DNA of 64,000 nucleotides from an uncultured Oscillibacter sp. GTDB taxonomy: Bacteria > Bacillota > Clostridia > Oscillospirales > Oscillospiraceae. The stretch lies in contig CAJTKE010000004.1 of the NCBI GenBank assembly GCA_910576865.1, positions 104,737-168,736 of the forward strand, given 5' to 3'. Each line of letters starts with the position of its first letter. Within the stretch, counting starts at the first letter, position 1. The translations under genes and the position numbers were made by a program. Below are positions 33,478-41,524 of this stretch, one piece after another. The notes below the pieces were generated by a model. The model saw only the letters and a program-made list of their open reading frames with translations, was not told where the DNA came from and did not search any database.

Positions 33478-34569
33478 TCAGCCCGAATCCCGGTGGTCCA
33501 GGGCGGCCAGGCCGAAGCGGGCCGCCCGGGTGACGGCCTCCCGCTCCGCCTCGTCCCCGGCGGCGTCGTACCGCCCCCGGAGCTCCCGGAGGAACAGGCC
33601 CCGGAGGGAGTCCTCTCCCGCCCGGGCCCAGACGTCCGCCGCCATGCGGGTGTGGTCCCGGACCTCCAGGGCGTAGAACCGGTCCGCCAGGGCCGTCTCC
33701 AGGGCCTTGGCCCCGGCGTCCTCCGCCTCCCCGACGAGGCGGAGGCGGTAGAGGTGGTCCGCCGTGTCCGGGGGGAGGGCGGCCTCCGCCGCCGCCCGGG
33801 GGGACAGGCCCGTCACGTCCACGTCCAGAATCTCATACCGCCGCCGGGCGAAGGGCACGAAATTCAGGGAAGCGACCTCCCCGCCGTCAATCACGCCCTC
33901 GTAAAAGCCCTTTTCCCCCAGCTCGTCGAAGCCCCGGCCCTCGATGCAGCCGGGCCAGGCGCAGAGGGTCCGCCCGTACCGCCGGGGCTCCCCCCGCCTG
34001 TGGATGTGCCCCAGGGCCAGATAGGCGAGGCCGCTGGCGGCGATGTCCTCCCGCCGGAGGGGGTCGTAGCGGTCCTCCGCCGGGTCGATCTCGCCGTGGA
34101 GGAGGCCCAGGTGGACGCCCCCGTCCTCCGGCGCGGTGAAGCCCGCCAGGAGGCTGCTCCCCTGCTCCGGGGAGGTGAAGGCCGCCCCGTGGACGGTGAC
34201 GCCCAGCTCCGGCAGGCCGATGGAGGTCATGGCGCCCTCCCTGAAAATATGGACGTTCTCCGGCCAGTCCACGGCGGCCCAGGGGCTTCCCGGGCCGTAC
34301 CAGTCGTGGTTTCCCGGGGCGGCGAGGACCCGGGCGTCCATCCGCCCCAGGGCCTCCGCCAGGGCCTCTCCCGTCTCCCGGTAGGGGGCGGCGCTGTCGA
34401 AGAGGTCCCCCGCCAGCAGCACCAGACGGATGCCGTGGCTATTCACATAGTCCGCCAGCCGGAAAAGGAGCTCCCGGCTCTCCCGCCGCCGCTCCGCCGC
34501 CCGCCCCGGGGGCAGGGAGGCGAAGGCGCTGTCCAGGTGGAAGTCCGCCGCGTGGATGAATTTCAGCAT
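33478..34569 (-). CDS. SbcD/YhaO-like metallophosphoesterase (DNA repair exonuclease family)
   Basis: About 363 residues. Calcineurin-like motifs: FIHAADFHLDS (Asp, His), LVLLAGDLFDSA, APGNHDW, LGLLHGE and YLALGHIHRRG, in the order seen in SbcD and YhaO. The C-terminal ~110 residues are a cap domain (RRYEILDVDVTG). Partners such as SbcC/YhaN (a large SMC-like ATPase) are not in view. The ATG at 34569 is one base after the YbaK stop. It ends the nrdR-ymdB-ybaK run. The likely role is processing of DNA ends, but substrate is unproven. Confidence 0.85.
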   Translation of the reverse strand: MLKFIHAADFHLDSAFASLPPGRAAERRRESRELLFRLADYVNSHGIRLVLLAGDLFDSAAPYRETGEALAEALGRMDARVLAAPGNHDWYGPGSPWAAVDWPENVHIFREGAMTSIGLPELGVTVHGAAFTSPEQGSSLLAGFTAPEDGGVHLGLLHGEIDPAEDRYDPLRREDIAASGLAYLALGHIHRRGEPRRYGRTLCAWPGCIEGRGFDELGEKGFYEGVIDGGEVASLNFVPFARRRYEILDVDVTGLSPRAAAEAALPPDTADHLYRLRLVGEAEDAGAKALETALADRFYALEVRDHTRMAADVWARAGEDSLRGLFLRELRGRYDAAGDEAEREAVTRAARFGLAALDHRDSG

Positions 34570-34570
34570 G

Positions 34571-35053
34571 TCAGCCCTCGTCCCGCCAGGCCTTGCACAC
34601 GTCCACCCACGCCGTGAAGTTGGAGGAATACCGCTCCAGCTCGTCACAGGTCAGCTCGATGGCGCTGTTTCCGCTGCCGGCGGCGGGGAAGACCGTCTCG
34701 AACCGCCGGAGGGACACGTCCAGATAGACCTTCACGTCCTCCGGCAGGGCGAAGGGGCACACGCCCCCCACGTCGTGGCCGATGAGGTCGTGGGCCTCCT
34801 CATGGGTGAGCATTCTGGCCTTGGTGTGGAATTGGGCCTTGTACCGGCTGTTGTCCACCTTGGCGTCTCCCGCCGCCACCACGATGACGGGCTTGTCCTC
34901 CACCTTGAAGCTCAGGCTCTTGGCGATCCGGGCGCCCTCCACGCCCACGGCCACCGCCGCCAGCTCCACGGTGGCGGAGGAGATGTCAAACTCCCGGATG
35001 CGCCCCTCCAGGCCCAGGGGCCGGAGGTACGCGCGCACTTTTTCAATCGACAT
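34571..35053 (-). CDS. YbaK/EbsC family aminoacyl-tRNA deacylase
   Basis: 160 residues. The family core is visible in TVELAAVAVGVEGARIAKSL, the conserved Lys in AKSLSF, and GHDVGGVCPFALPEDVKVYLD. YbaK proteins hydrolyse mischarged Cys-tRNA-Pro or related errors. The subtype (YbaK, ProXp-ala) cannot be fixed by eye. Downstream SbcD-like gene starts one base after its stop; YmdB gene ends about 30 bases upstream. Confidence 0.9.
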   Translation of the reverse strand: MSIEKVRAYLRPLGLEGRIREFDISSATVELAAVAVGVEGARIAKSLSFKVEDKPVIVVAAGDAKVDNSRYKAQFHTKARMLTHEEAHDLIGHDVGGVCPFALPEDVKVYLDVSLRRFETVFPAAGSGNSAIELTCDELERYSSNFTAWVDVCKAWRDEG

Positions 35054-35083
35054 GTCTGAAAATCCTCTCTTCTGTCTGCGGTT

Positions 35084-35863
35084 TTATCGGATATCCACCC
35101 GTTCCACGGCGGCGCAGAGCCCCGTGTTTTTGTCCAGGGTGAAGACGGCCCCCTGCATCTTGCAGGGCCCCTCCGGGTGCTTGTACCGCCCCGGCAGGCC
35201 CCCCAGAAAATTCTCCACCGACTGCCGGGGATCCACGCCCAGCACGGAGTCCACGGGCCCGGTCATGCCCAGGTCCGTGATATAGCCGGTGCCCTTGGGG
35301 AAGACGGACTCGTCGGCGGTGGGGACGTGGGTGTGGGTCCCCCAGAGGGCGGAGACCCGCCCGTCCAGATAGTAGGCCAGGGCCAGCTTCTCGCTGGTGG
35401 CCTCGGCGTGGAAATCCACCAGGGTCAGCTCCGCCTCCCCCCGGTCCAGCAGGCGGTCCGCCAGGGTGAAGGGGTTGTCCGCCCCCCAGGCGAGGCCGCA
35501 CCGGCCCACGAGGTTGACCACCCGGACCCGGAGGCCCCCCAGGTCGAAGATGCCGCAGCCGCGGCCCGGGGCCCGGCCGGAGTAGTTGGCGGGGCGGAGG
35601 AGCCAGGGGGCGTCATCCAGGAAATTTCCGATCTGGTGCTTTCCGAAGGCGTGGTTCCCCAGGGTGACCGCGTCGGCCCCGGCGTCCCGGATGCGCTCCG
35701 CCTGCTCACGGGTCAGCCCCACGCCGGAGGCGTTTTCCCCGTTGACCACGGTGAAGGCGATGTCCTTCAGCCTTTGCAGGGGCCGCAGGACCTTCTCCAG
35801 GTGCCGGAGCCCCGGCTCTCCCACCACGTCGCCCACGGCCAGAATGTGAATCTCTCCGCTCAT
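35084..35863 (-). CDS. YmdB-like metallophosphoesterase (TIGR00282 type)
   Basis: 259 residues. Motifs ILAVGDVVGEPG, FTVVNGENASGVGLT, DAVTLGNHAF and ALWGTHTHVPTAD, and a late GYITDLGMTGP, are characteristic of B. subtilis YmdB, a 2',3'-cyclic-nucleotide phosphodiesterase that affects motility/biofilm choice. The ATG overlaps the nrdR stop by four bases. LGNHAF replaces the more common LGNHTW; the metal ligand His is kept. Confidence 0.9.
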   Translation of the reverse strand: MSGEIHILAVGDVVGEPGLRHLEKVLRPLQRLKDIAFTVVNGENASGVGLTREQAERIRDAGADAVTLGNHAFGKHQIGNFLDDAPWLLRPANYSGRAPGRGCGIFDLGGLRVRVVNLVGRCGLAWGADNPFTLADRLLDRGEAELTLVDFHAEATSEKLALAYYLDGRVSALWGTHTHVPTADESVFPKGTGYITDLGMTGPVDSVLGVDPRQSVENFLGGLPGRYKHPEGPCKMQGAVFTLDKNTGLCAAVERVDIR

Positions 35864-36315
35864 CGTTCCGCCAGCAGCTTGGTCAGCTCCTCCATGAAGC
35901 TGTCGATGTCCTTGAACTGGCGGTAGACGGAGGCGAAGCGGACGTAGGCCACCTGGTCGATGGTCCGCAGGTGCTCCATCACCCGCTCTCCGATGATCTC
36001 CGTGCTGATCTCCCGCTCCATGGAGTTCTGGAGCTCCTGCTCGATATCGGCGGCCACCTTCTCCAGCCGGGCCACGGGCACGGGCCGCTTCTCACAGGCC
36101 CGGATCATGCCGCTGAGCACCTTTCCGCGTTCAAAGCTCTGGCGGCTGCCGTCCTTCTTCACCACCACCACCGGCAGGCTTTCCACCGTCTCATAGGTGG
36201 TGAAGCGCCGGGAGCAGGAGAGGCACTCTCTGCGGCGGCGGATGCTGTTGTTTTCATCGGCCGGGCGGGAGTCGATGACCTTGCTCTCATTGAAGCCGCA
36301 ATAGGGACATTTCAT
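35860..36315 (-). CDS. nrdR: transcriptional repressor NrdR
   Basis: 151 residues. An N-terminal zinc ribbon has Cys3/Cys6 (KCPYCGF) and Cys31/Cys34 (RECLSCSRRF); the ATP-cone domain (VVKKDGSRQSFERGKVLSGM) spans about 47-137. NrdR senses ATP/dATP and represses ribonucleotide reductase genes. No nrd gene is in the window. It leads an operon with ymdB, ybaK and the SbcD-like gene. The AGGAGG ribosome binding site is about eight bases upstream. Confidence 0.98.
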   Translation of the reverse strand: MKCPYCGFNESKVIDSRPADENNSIRRRRECLSCSRRFTTYETVESLPVVVVKKDGSRQSFERGKVLSGMIRACEKRPVPVARLEKVAADIEQELQNSMEREISTEIIGERVMEHLRTIDQVAYVRFASVYRQFKDIDSFMEELTKLLAER

Positions 36316-36527
36316 AAAAGACCTCCTGATCCGCCGCCGGCCATCCGGCGGCCCGCATCCGTACCTACGGGAAGTTCCGGTACTTCCCGGGGAGCGGTTT
36401 CGGAGGCGTCCCGGGAACGTTCGGGTGTATTATATCACGGCATTTCTGAAATTGATAGAATTTTGTCAAATCTTTTTCAAAATATTTTCCTGTTTATGGA
36501 AAATCCGGCCGGTTCGCGGGGGAGGGA

Positions 36528-37049
36528 TCAAAAAACGGGCCGGTCCCGATCGTCGAAGGCGTAGACCACGTAGGCCGCGCCGCCAATGCCGCGGATCCGG
36601 GCGAAGCAAAAGAGGGTGGTCAGGGGGAAGGGCTTCGCCGGGTCGTAGGGAAGGGCCAGATACCGGGTCTCTCCCGCCCGGCGGAGCAGGGCGCCCTGGG
36701 CCCCTTTCAGCCTCCGGCAGAGCCAGGGGGCCCGGAAAAGACGCTCCGGGGCGGGGGCGGGCTCCCAGGCCTCCGGTTCCCTGGCCCCGGCGGGGCGGGC
36801 TTCCCCCCGGAGGACGCGGCCCAGGGGGGCGGTGAGCCGCCCGGAGAAGCGGCGGCGGATGACGCCCTGGCCGCCCTCCGGCTCCAGCACGCCCAGCCGC
36901 AGCTCTCCCCGGTCCCCCACGGCCCAGGCGCACCAGAGGCCCTCCCCCGGCAGGGGGCACCGGGCGGAGAACCAAGTGTACAGGCCCTCCCGCTCCGCCG
37001 TGAGCTCCCCGGCGGGCCGGCCGTCCAGAGTCAATGGAAATTTGTCCAT
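36528..37049 (-). CDS. conserved hypothetical protein
   Basis: 173 residues, no signal peptide or membrane helix. It starts MDKFPLTLDGRPAGELTAER and has an aromatic core (LYTWFSARCPLPGEGLWCAW), a conserved-looking VFDD/RDRPVF end and an FCFARI segment. It resembles small Oscillospiraceae proteins of unknown function; I do not recognise a fold. The start ATG follows GGAGGGACGGAC. A terminator-like stem separates it from the gene at 37126. Confidence 0.6.
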   Translation of the reverse strand: MDKFPLTLDGRPAGELTAEREGLYTWFSARCPLPGEGLWCAWAVGDRGELRLGVLEPEGGQGVIRRRFSGRLTAPLGRVLRGEARPAGAREPEAWEPAPAPERLFRAPWLCRRLKGAQGALLRRAGETRYLALPYDPAKPFPLTTLFCFARIRGIGGAAYVVYAFDDRDRPVF

Positions 37050-37078
37050 GTCCGTCCCTCCCGCCGCCTGAAAATCAA

Positions 37079-37114
37079 GGACCCGTCTGCGCCATCTTAT
37101 GCGCGGACGGGTCC
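37079..37114 (-). terminator. intrinsic terminator
   Basis: Minus-strand stem GGACCCGTCCGCGC / GCGCAGACGGGTCC followed by TTGATTTT, ending the transcript of the exported protein at 37126-37614. Confidence 0.75.
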
Positions 37115-37125
37115 GGTTATGTGAC

Positions 37126-37614
37126 TCAGGCCACGGTGCAGCTCCCCCGGGCCAGCACCTTGGTGGTGGCGGCGGTGGCCCGGACGCCGCGGCCCTCGAT
37201 GGTCATCATGTACAGGTGGTTCTGGACCAGGGAGGCGCCGCCCGCCAGGGAGGTGCCGGCGGTCTCGTCAATGAGCCCCGGGTCCGACGGGGCCACGCAC
37301 ACGGCGGACCCCACCCGCAGCATCACCTCGCAGCCCACGCCGCCGGTGAGGGTCTGCCCCTCGCTGAGGGTCACCACCACGAAGGAGGCGGAGGAGGAGG
37401 ACCCGCCGCCGGGGACGGCCTGTCCCGTCTGCTGGGCGAGCTTCTGGTCCACCCGCTGCATGATGGAGTTGAAAAAGGTGTCGTTCAAATAGCTCAGGGT
37501 CACCAGGGGGTCCTGGGAGGACCCGGCCTCCGCCGCCAGGGACACGCCGCTCATCAGCGCCGCGCTGAGGGCCAGCAGCAAAACGGCCCGGAGCAGCCAT
37601 CTGTCTTTTTTCAT
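37126..37614 (-). CDS. exported protein of unknown function
   Basis: 162 residues with a signal peptide (LLRAVLLLALSAALMSGVSLAA). The mature part starts DPLVTLSYLNDTFFNSIMQRV, has a Gly/Ser linker (GGGSSSSAS) and a beta-rich C-terminus (LTGGVGCEVMLRVGSAVCVAP). Proteins with DPLVTLSYLN after a signal peptide are common in Clostridia and have no function that I know. The start has TAGGAGGTACATACACC-type sequence upstream. It is followed by its own terminator. Confidence 0.7.
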   Translation of the reverse strand: MKKDRWLLRAVLLLALSAALMSGVSLAAEAGSSQDPLVTLSYLNDTFFNSIMQRVDQKLAQQTGQAVPGGGSSSSASFVVVTLSEGQTLTGGVGCEVMLRVGSAVCVAPSDPGLIDETAGTSLAGGASLVQNHLYMMTIEGRGVRATAATTKVLARGSCTVA

Positions 37615-37674
37615 TGGTGTATGTACCTCCTTGTATACCCTCCCGGCGGAACGCTCTTCCGCCGGGAGGGAACC

Positions 37675-38043
37675 TCAAACCAACTGGTCGTGGGGCAGCC
37701 CGAAGCTGACCGCGATCGCCGTGTCCACCTTGTTCATCACATGCTCCTCCACATGGCCCATGCGCTCCCGGAGCCGTTTCTTGTCCAGGGTACGCACCTG
37801 CTCCAGCAGGACCACGGAGTCCCGGCTCAGGCCGCAGCTCTGGTCCACGGGGAGGTCGATATGTGTGGGCAGCCGCGTCTTCCCGGTCTGGGAAGTGATG
37901 GCCGCCGCGATCACGGTGGGGCTGTAGCGGTTTCCGGTGTCGTTCTGGATGATCAGAACGGGCCGGACGCCGCCCTGCTCGCTGCCCACCACCGGGGAGA
38001 GATCGGCATAGTAAATATCGCCGCGCTTGACACTCGTATCCAC
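37675..38043 (-). CDS. MazF/NdoA-type endoribonuclease toxin
   Basis: About 122 residues. The MazF/PemK fold is clear: VKRGDIYYADLSPVVGSEQGGVRPVLIIQN, then VIAAAITSQ and RDSVVLLEQVRTLDKKRL, closely matching B. subtilis NdoA (EndoA), an RNase cutting UACAU. I choose the GTG at 38043 because GGCGGAG lies about ten bases upstream; another GTG at 38052 lies on that site. The usual upstream antitoxin EndoAI and alr are missing: the gene upstream encodes a lipoprotein. It may be controlled from elsewhere. Confidence 0.9.
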   Translation of the reverse strand: MDTSVKRGDIYYADLSPVVGSEQGGVRPVLIIQNDTGNRYSPTVIAAAITSQTGKTRLPTHIDLPVDQSCGLSRDSVVLLEQVRTLDKKRLRERMGHVEEHVMNKVDTAIAVSFGLPHDQLV

Positions 38044-38235
38044 AAAGTTCACACTCCGCCGAAAGAAGTACCCGCCATCGAAAGGGGAAGCGCGTCCCCC
38101 TTCGGTGAGGCCACTTTCATTCTCCCACGCAGTTTCGGAATTTATACGCCCGAAGGGGACAAATCCCGGCGTCCTCGCCCCACGTCATCTTATGCGGGGG
38201 AGGGGGGAGCGGTGTGGAGCGTCAGGCGCCGCCGG

Positions 38236-38838
38236 CTACTGCGCCATTGTATCATAAAAGGAGAAGCTCGTAAAGTCCGCCGTCAGAATGACCGCCCCGT
38301 CCACGGCGATCTCCCCCCGGACGGGGGTCCCGGCCTCCAGGTCCAGCCAGACGGTGGAGAGAATTTTCCCGTCCTTCACCCCCGTCTGGTCCACGGTGAC
38401 GCGGAGGCAGGGCACGCCGTTCCAGTCCTCCCGGTTCTCCTCCAGAAGCCAGCCGTCCCGCAGGGCGCTCATCAGCCGGGGCAGGCACGCGGCGGGGCTG
38501 ATCTCCTCGTCGCTGAGGGTCCCGGCGTTGAGGCTGGCGTCCTGGTACTCCAGCCGCCAGTCCGTGTCGCTGAGCACGGCCCACACCCCGGCGATCTCCT
38601 CCGGGGACAGAACCTCCACCGTGCTCTCCCCGCCGGGGACGTAGTCACACCGGAGCTCCGCCTCCCAGAGAAGGCCCTCCTGGCCGCAGGAGACCCGGGC
38701 CTCCATGGCGCAGCCGGCACAGTCATGGTAGCGGTCCCGCAGGTCCGCCGCCTCCGTCTCCCCGTCCCCGCCGCCGCCTCCGCAGGCGGACAGCAGAAGG
38801 AGCAGGGTCATCATTGGTACGCACTTCCAAAGGCGCAC
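38236..38838 (-). CDS. lipoprotein of unknown function
   Basis: 200 residues with a lipoprotein signal: MMTLLLLLSACGGGGG, with the lipobox LLSAC placing the lipidated Cys at residue 19. The mature region is acidic with several cysteines (CAGCAMEARVSCGQ) and resembles outer-leaflet LolA/DUF-type beta proteins (LSTVWLDLEAGTPVRGEIAV). It sits between NnrE/D and MazF in the same direction, 13 bases after the NnrE/D stop, so it is probably cotranscribed. Function unknown. Confidence 0.75.
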   Translation of the reverse strand: MRLWKCVPMMTLLLLLSACGGGGGDGETEAADLRDRYHDCAGCAMEARVSCGQEGLLWEAELRCDYVPGGESTVEVLSPEEIAGVWAVLSDTDWRLEYQDASLNAGTLSDEEISPAACLPRLMSALRDGWLLEENREDWNGVPCLRVTVDQTGVKDGKILSTVWLDLEAGTPVRGEIAVDGAVILTADFTSFSFYDTMAQ

Positions 38839-38851
38839 CGGAAAACCTCCT

Positions 38852-40405
38852 CTATGTTCTTTTTTCCCGCAGCTCTGAAAACACCCGGGGGAACGCGGCG
38901 ATCACGTCCTCCGGCGTCACGCAGTACTCCGTCAGCGCCTCCGCCGCGATGTCCCCGGCCCGGCCGTGGATCCACGCGCCTCCCGCCGCCGCCATCACCG
39001 GGGAGGCCCCCTGGGCGAGCAATGAGGCGATGAGCCCCGTCAGCGCGTCGCCGCTGCCCCCCTTGGCGAGGCCGGAGTTCCCGGTGGTGTTCACCAGCAC
39101 GTTGCCCTCCGGCCCGGCGGTGACGGTCCGGTGGCCCTTCAGGACCAGAACGCAGCCGTGCTCTCGGGCGAAGGCCCGGGCCGCGCCCACCCGGTCCCCC
39201 CGGGAGAGGTCCCCGCCGGCGCGGGCGAACTCCCCGTCGTGGGGGGTCAGGATGGTGACCCGTCCCCGGCGCCGGTCCAGAATATCTATATGTCCCTCCA
39301 GCGCGTTTATGCCGTCGGCGTCCAGGACCACGGGCTTCTCCGTCTGCCGGAGGACCTCCAGCACCAGCCGCCTCGTGGACTCCCGGCGCCACAGCCCCGG
39401 CCCCAGGGCCAGGACGTCACAGCCCTCCAGCCGCTCCAGCAGCTCCGGCAGGGCCCGGTGGCTCAGCCCGCCCCGGCGGTCCGCCAGGGGGAAGGGCATG
39501 GCGGAGACACAGCGCACCGTCTCGATCTCCCAGATGCTCTCCGGCACGCCCAGGTACACAAGGCCGCAGCCGGACCTGACCGCCGCCGAGGCGGTGAGAT
39601 AAGGCGCGCCGGTATAGCCCACGGCCCCGCCCGCAACCAGGACCTTGCCGAAGTCCCCCTTGTGGCCGTCCTTCTTCCGGGGGGGCAGGGCGGCGGCGGC
39701 GAAGTCCGCTTCCACCGTCTGGACGGGGCAGGGGACCTGCCGGACCAGGGCGGCGGGAATGCCGATGTCATGGACCGTCACTTTCCCGGAGAGGAGGGCC
39801 CCGTCTCCCACGGCCTGCCCGATCTTCTCCAGGCTGAAGGTGACGGTCCGGTCCGCCCGGACGGCCCGGCCCAGGACCCTTCCCGTGTCCGCCTCCACGC
39901 CGCTGGCGATGTCGGCGGCGACCACCGTGCCCCGGCATTGGTTGATGAGATCCACGGCGGCGGCGAATCTGGAGCCCGGGGCGATGTCCCGGCTGAGGCC
40001 CACGCCGAAAACGGCGTCAATGATGACGTGGCAGCTCCGGGCCCAGGCGGCCTGGGATTTGTCCTCCGGGTCGAAGGCCTCCAGCTCCACGCCGCACTCG
40101 CTGAGACGGCCCGTCTCCTCCATGGCGTCGGGGGTGAGGCGGTCGTAGTCCCCCACCAGGAAGACCCGGACCTTGAGCCCCATCAGGAAGAGGAGCCGGG
40201 CCGCGCCGATGCCGTCCCCGCCGTTGTTCCCCGCGCCGCAGAACGCCGCCGCCCGGCATTTCCCGGGCCGGTCCGGCAGGAGGTCCAGGGCCGCCTGGGC
40301 CACCTCCGCCGCCGCACGCTCCATCAGGTCGATGGAGGGAATTCTCCGCTCTTCAATCGCTCTTCTGTCCAGCTCCCGCATCTGCGCGGCCGTCGCCAGC
40401 TTCAT
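38852..40405 (-). CDS. nnrE-nnrD: bifunctional NAD(P)H-hydrate epimerase / ADP-dependent dehydratase
   Basis: 517 residues. The N-terminal half (1-215) is the YjeF_N epimerase (AAFCGAGNNGGDGIGAARLL; DAVFGVGLSR). The C-terminal half is the ribokinase-like dehydratase with GDFGKVLVAGG, ALGPGLWR, LDADGINAL, TPHDGEFAR and the catalytic NTTGNSGLAKGGSGDALTG. It repairs hydrated NADH/NADPH. The fused form is standard in bacteria. It appears to start the operon nnrE/D - lipoprotein - mazF. Confidence 0.97.
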   Translation of the reverse strand: MKLATAAQMRELDRRAIEERRIPSIDLMERAAAEVAQAALDLLPDRPGKCRAAAFCGAGNNGGDGIGAARLLFLMGLKVRVFLVGDYDRLTPDAMEETGRLSECGVELEAFDPEDKSQAAWARSCHVIIDAVFGVGLSRDIAPGSRFAAAVDLINQCRGTVVAADIASGVEADTGRVLGRAVRADRTVTFSLEKIGQAVGDGALLSGKVTVHDIGIPAALVRQVPCPVQTVEADFAAAALPPRKKDGHKGDFGKVLVAGGAVGYTGAPYLTASAAVRSGCGLVYLGVPESIWEIETVRCVSAMPFPLADRRGGLSHRALPELLERLEGCDVLALGPGLWRRESTRRLVLEVLRQTEKPVVLDADGINALEGHIDILDRRRGRVTILTPHDGEFARAGGDLSRGDRVGAARAFAREHGCVLVLKGHRTVTAGPEGNVLVNTTGNSGLAKGGSGDALTGLIASLLAQGASPVMAAAGGAWIHGRAGDIAAEALTEYCVTPEDVIAAFPRVFSELREKRT

Positions 40406-40473
40406 GAGCCCGTACCTCCCCGTGTCGATTTTTGTGGTTTCATGGGTTGATTATAGCGGATTTCCGGCGGGGG

Positions 40474-40529
40474 CGCAACCGCGGCCTTCCCACCTGCCCG
40501 AAAACCTGCTAAAATAGGGGACGCAACCG
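40474..40529. promoter_or_regulatory. CGCAACCG motifs around the XRE promoter
   Basis: CGCAACCG occurs at 40474-40481 and 40522-40529, flanking a possible promoter (TTCCCA 40487-40492, 17 bases, TAAAAT 40510-40515). The second copy would sit near the transcription start, as expected of a repressor site. Further CGCAACA (40554) and GGCGTTGCGCC (40571) words follow. Confidence 0.45.
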
Positions 40530-40630
40530 AAAGTTTACACGGATTTCTTCAAACGCAACACGAAATCGCTGGCGTTGCGCCGCCCGCTTTGGCAGAATGA
40601 GGGCAACAAATTCAAGGAGGATTCCCCAAA

Positions 40631-41524
40631 ATGTCATTTTCCGAAAACCTGCAGTTCATCCGCGCTCAGGCCGGCGTCACCCAGGAGCAGCTGGCCGAGC
40701 AGCTGGACGTGTCCCGCCAGTCCGTCAGCAAGTGGGAGAGCGCCCAGAGCTTCCCCGAGATGGAGACGCTGCTGCGCATCTGCGACCTTTACGACGTGAA
40801 TCTGGACCTGCTTCTCCGGGGCAGCGTGGAGGAGAGCCGGGTGGGCGACACGGCGAGGTACGACGCCTTCATGACCCGCTTCGCCTGGAAGATCTCCTTG
40901 GCCACCGCCGCCATCATCGCCGCCGTGGGCCTGTGCGGCCTGATGGAGGTCCTGGGCCTGCCGGAGGCGCTGGCGGGGGCGGCGCTGCTGCTGGTCGTCA
41001 CGGTGTGCGTGGTGGCCCTGGTGGCCTCCGGCATCGAGCGGGAAAACTTCTGCCGGAAGAACCCCGTCGTCGCTGATTTTTACACGGAGGAGCAGAAGGA
41101 GTCTTTCCAGCGAAAGTTTGTCTGGCACATCGCCGGGGGCGTGGGCGCGATCCTGTTTGCCGTGGCGCTGCTGGCGCTGTTTTTCTCCGCCTTCCCGGAG
41201 AGGGAGCCCTATGAGTCCTATGCCATGGCCTTTTTCCTGCTGATTGCCGCCGGGGCGGTGTGGTCCTTTATCTACGGCGGCATTGTACACGACAAGTTTG
41301 ACATAGCCCGGTACAACCGGGAGAACAACCCCACGCCGGAAACCAAGCGGCGCAACGACCTGGTGGGGACTGTCTGCGCCGTCATCATGCTGCTGGCCAC
41401 GGCCATTTACGTAGGGCTCGGCCTGGCGCTGGACCTGTGGAAAACGGCCTGGTGGGTCTTCGCCGTGGGCGGCATCCTCTGCGGCGTGGCGGCGGTGGCC
41501 CTGGGGCCCAGGGAAGAGAACTAA
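40631..41524 (+). CDS. XRE-type regulator with six-helix membrane domain
   Basis: 297 residues. Residues 5-60 are a helix-turn-helix (VTQEQLAEQLDVSRQSVSKWE). From residue 88 to the end are six hydrophobic helices, for example LCGLMEVLGLPEALAGA-flanking segments and WWVFAVGGILCGVAAVALG. It is a cytoplasmic-facing DNA-binding domain anchored in the membrane, found widely in Clostridia, with unknown ligand. The start follows AAGGAGGATTCCCCAAA. Its stop codon overlaps that of the convergent PHP gene (41521-41524). Confidence 0.85.
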   Translation: MSFSENLQFIRAQAGVTQEQLAEQLDVSRQSVSKWESAQSFPEMETLLRICDLYDVNLDLLLRGSVEESRVGDTARYDAFMTRFAWKISLATAAIIAAVGLCGLMEVLGLPEALAGAALLLVVTVCVVALVASGIERENFCRKNPVVADFYTEEQKESFQRKFVWHIAGGVGAILFAVALLALFFSAFPEREPYESYAMAFFLLIAAGAVWSFIYGGIVHDKFDIARYNRENNPTPETKRRNDLVGTVCAVIMLLATAIYVGLGLALDLWKTAWWVFAVGGILCGVAAVALGPREEN

